This document shows positions 62,717 through 64,000 of a stretch of 64,000 nt of DNA, piece by piece. The translations under genes and the position numbers were made by a program. The notes under the pieces are model-generated. The model saw nothing but the letters and a program-made list of their open reading frames with translations. It did not search any database and was not told the origin of the DNA. Within the stretch, counting starts at the first letter, position 1, and each line of letters starts with the position of its first letter. Source of the stretch: Sphingomonas psychrolutea (lineage in GTDB: Bacteria > Pseudomonadota > Alphaproteobacteria > Sphingomonadales > Sphingomonadaceae); the NCBI RefSeq assembly GCF_014636175.1, contig NZ_BMDW01000003.1:1-64000 (forward strand), written 5' to 3'.

Positions 62717-64000
62717 CGCGACGCGAGTTCGCGTCCCTTGGCCCACATCGCCACCTGATCCCCCGCGCCCGCGCGGACGAAACACGCTCCGCCCTTCATA
62801 CGATACGTCAGGCACAAAGCAACGGCGTCGGGTCGGGCGAAGCCGCCAACCGACAAGCGATAGAAGGTCTTGCCTGCTGCCGTGATGCTCATGCCCTGCG
62901 GCGTGTGGACCCCAAATGCGGCGTTGCGGCGCGTCGCGCGGCCCCACGCATCGCGTGCGACCCCGGCATTGTCATAGGCACCGAGCTGAACGTAGAAATT
63001 GCCCTTGGCTGCCACACGCGGCGGGGCTGGCACGGGCGTGGTCTTGGCGACAGCGACGCGCGCGACGACGGCCTTCCGCATCACGCGTGCTTCGGCGACC
63101 GACACCGGGACCGCCTGGACCACTTCCTTGCGCTCGGCAAACACCACGCCTGCGATGCTCGGACCGACCGGCGTGGCCGACGATTCAGGCACCGCAGCCA
63201 CGTCGACCGGGGCAACAGCCGCTTCGGCCTTGCCCGGCATGTACGTGTCGATCGGCGCCGCGGCGGCCATGGCCGAAGTGCCGGCATCGCCACTGGCGTT
63301 GAGCGCGAGCGCGACCGGGCGGCCTGGATCGACCGAAGGCGTCACGCCGAGCAATGCGGCGATTTGGTCCGACGCTGATTTCGGCTGGGCGAAGTTTGCC
63401 CATTCGAGAATCCGCTTGTCGGCATCGACCGGCGCGAGATCGACCGCGACCACCGTATGGGCTTCGCGCCAGCGACCGGCGAGCGCGAGGCTGAGCGCGA
63501 AATTCTGCCGCAGCTTGGCGTCCGCATCGGGCGCGCGTGCGGCCACGGCGAGCAGTTCGACCGCCGCCGCCGGATCCCCCGCCAGCGCAATCGCCAGCCC
63601 GCGATCGCTGACCGCGATCGTGTCGGCATGCGAATCCAGCGTCTTGCGCGCACCGGCCCAATCGCCCGTCGCGATTTGCGCCAGCGCGTAATGGAGCGCT
63701 GCCTTGCCGTTGTTCGAATCGAGCGTCAGCGCGTCGGCAAAGGCATCGCGCGCCGAGGCGAAGCGCCCCGCCTTCAGATAGCTCTGGCCGAGAGTCATGC
63801 GGTACGACACCACTTGCGGCTGATACCCCACAGCGGCCTCGGCATGGCGGATCGCCGATCCGGTCTGGCGCTGCGCCAGCGCAATCTGCGCCGCGCTTGC
63901 TTCACTGGCGCCCTTTTTTTCGGCACGCGACTCGTCGCGCGCGCTCGCCGCCGCCAGCGTCGAGGTCGTGACCGCGCCGATCGTACCGACCAGCGCGAGG
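62713..64000 (-). CDS. TPR and SPOR-domain exported protein (5' end cut by window)
   Basis: The open frame runs off the right edge without a start, so at least 428 codons are present. The first visible part (ALVGTIGAVTTSTLAAAS) looks like a signal peptide. TPR-like repeats follow (QVVSYRMTLGQSYLKAGRFA, LTLDSNNGKAALHYALAQI). A basic, Ala/Val-rich linker leads to a C-terminal SPOR domain (NFYVQLGAYDNAGVARDAW, AAGKTFYRLSVGGFARPDAV) that binds denuded peptidoglycan at division sites. It is convergent with the dihydroorotase-like gene, overlapping by four bases. The full protein should be only slightly longer. Confidence 0.9.
   Translation of the reverse strand, partial: LALVGTIGAVTTSTLAAASARDESRAEKKGASEASAAQIALAQRQTGSAIRHAEAAVGYQPQVVSYRMTLGQSYLKAGRFASARDAFADALTLDSNNGKAALHYALAQIATGDWAGARKTLDSHADTIAVSDRGLAIALAGDPAAAVELLAVAARAPDADAKLRQNFALSLALAGRWREAHTVVAVDLAPVDADKRILEWANFAQPKSASDQIAALLGVTPSVDPGRPVALALNASGDAGTSAMAAAAPIDTYMPGKAEAAVAPVDVAAVPESSATPVGPSIAGVVFAERKEVVQAVPVSVAEARVMRKAVVARVAVAKTTPVPAPPRVAAKGNFYVQLGAYDNAGVARDAWGRATRRNAAFGVHTPQGMSITAAGKTFYRLSVGGFARPDAVALCLTYRMKGGACFVRAGAGDQVAMWAKGRELASR

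Overview
The window looks like a chromosomal segment of a sphingomonad (Alphaproteobacteria, Sphingomonadaceae). The base composition is GC-rich. TonB receptor, HU, Lon, tig/clpP/clpX, gatCAB, pyrB with a pseudo-dihydroorotase, ruvX and DUF885/DUF4153/DUF3089 genes are all of alphaproteobacterial type. Long palindromic intergenic repeats of a kind familiar from sphingomonads are present. The assignment rests on protein character alone; no database search was possible.

Layout. 1-12.6 kb is accessory DNA: an IS3-type end at the left edge, a TonB-dependent receptor, a hybrid histidine kinase, three small secreted Gly-zipper or Tyr/Gly/His-rich proteins, a periplasmic M48 protease, and a tyrosine integrase beside a 3' fragment of tRNA-Lys(CTT), which reads as an attachment site. 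12.7-16.4 kb is an eroded defence-type island: an IS3-family remnant, a small unknown gene, an OLD-type ATPase fused by deletion and frameshifts to the C-terminal part of a UvrD helicase (Gabija-like remnant), and an intact Fic protein preceded by an array of GCGCAA boxes at exact 20-bp spacing.

17.1-23.5 kb is a curli (functional amyloid) operon: csgF, csgG, two long curlin-repeat paralogues, one CsgB-like protein and a small secreted protein. The last of these overlaps by 4 bp an HprK-type serine kinase. 22.6-27.3 kb is a lasso-peptide-like RiPP locus: kinase, PqqD-type recognition protein, a 45-residue precursor candidate missing from ordinary gene calls, an intergenic hairpin, a macrolactam synthetase (asparagine synthetase homologue lacking the N-terminal Cys) and an AraC regulator. 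No leader protease (B2) is in the window. This kinase-linked, protease-less RiPP locus joined to a curli operon is the most interesting part of the window.

27.3-38.2 kb carries a sulfatase group (secreted formylglycine-generating enzyme, type I sulfatase, MBL-fold hydrolase resembling AtsA arylsulfatases), a haloalkane dehalogenase, a TetR regulator, a DUF885 peptidase, and a coupled deacetylase/GNAT pair. 38.2-64 kb is core chromosome: HU, Lon, a putative LolA-like protein and M1 peptidase, ClpX, ClpP, a GT2 glycosyltransferase, trigger factor with a histone-H1-like tail, tRNA-Leu(TAG), GatB/A/C, DUF4153, DUF3089, RuvX, hemerythrin, PyrB with a non-catalytic PyrC homologue, and a TPR/SPOR protein running off the right edge.
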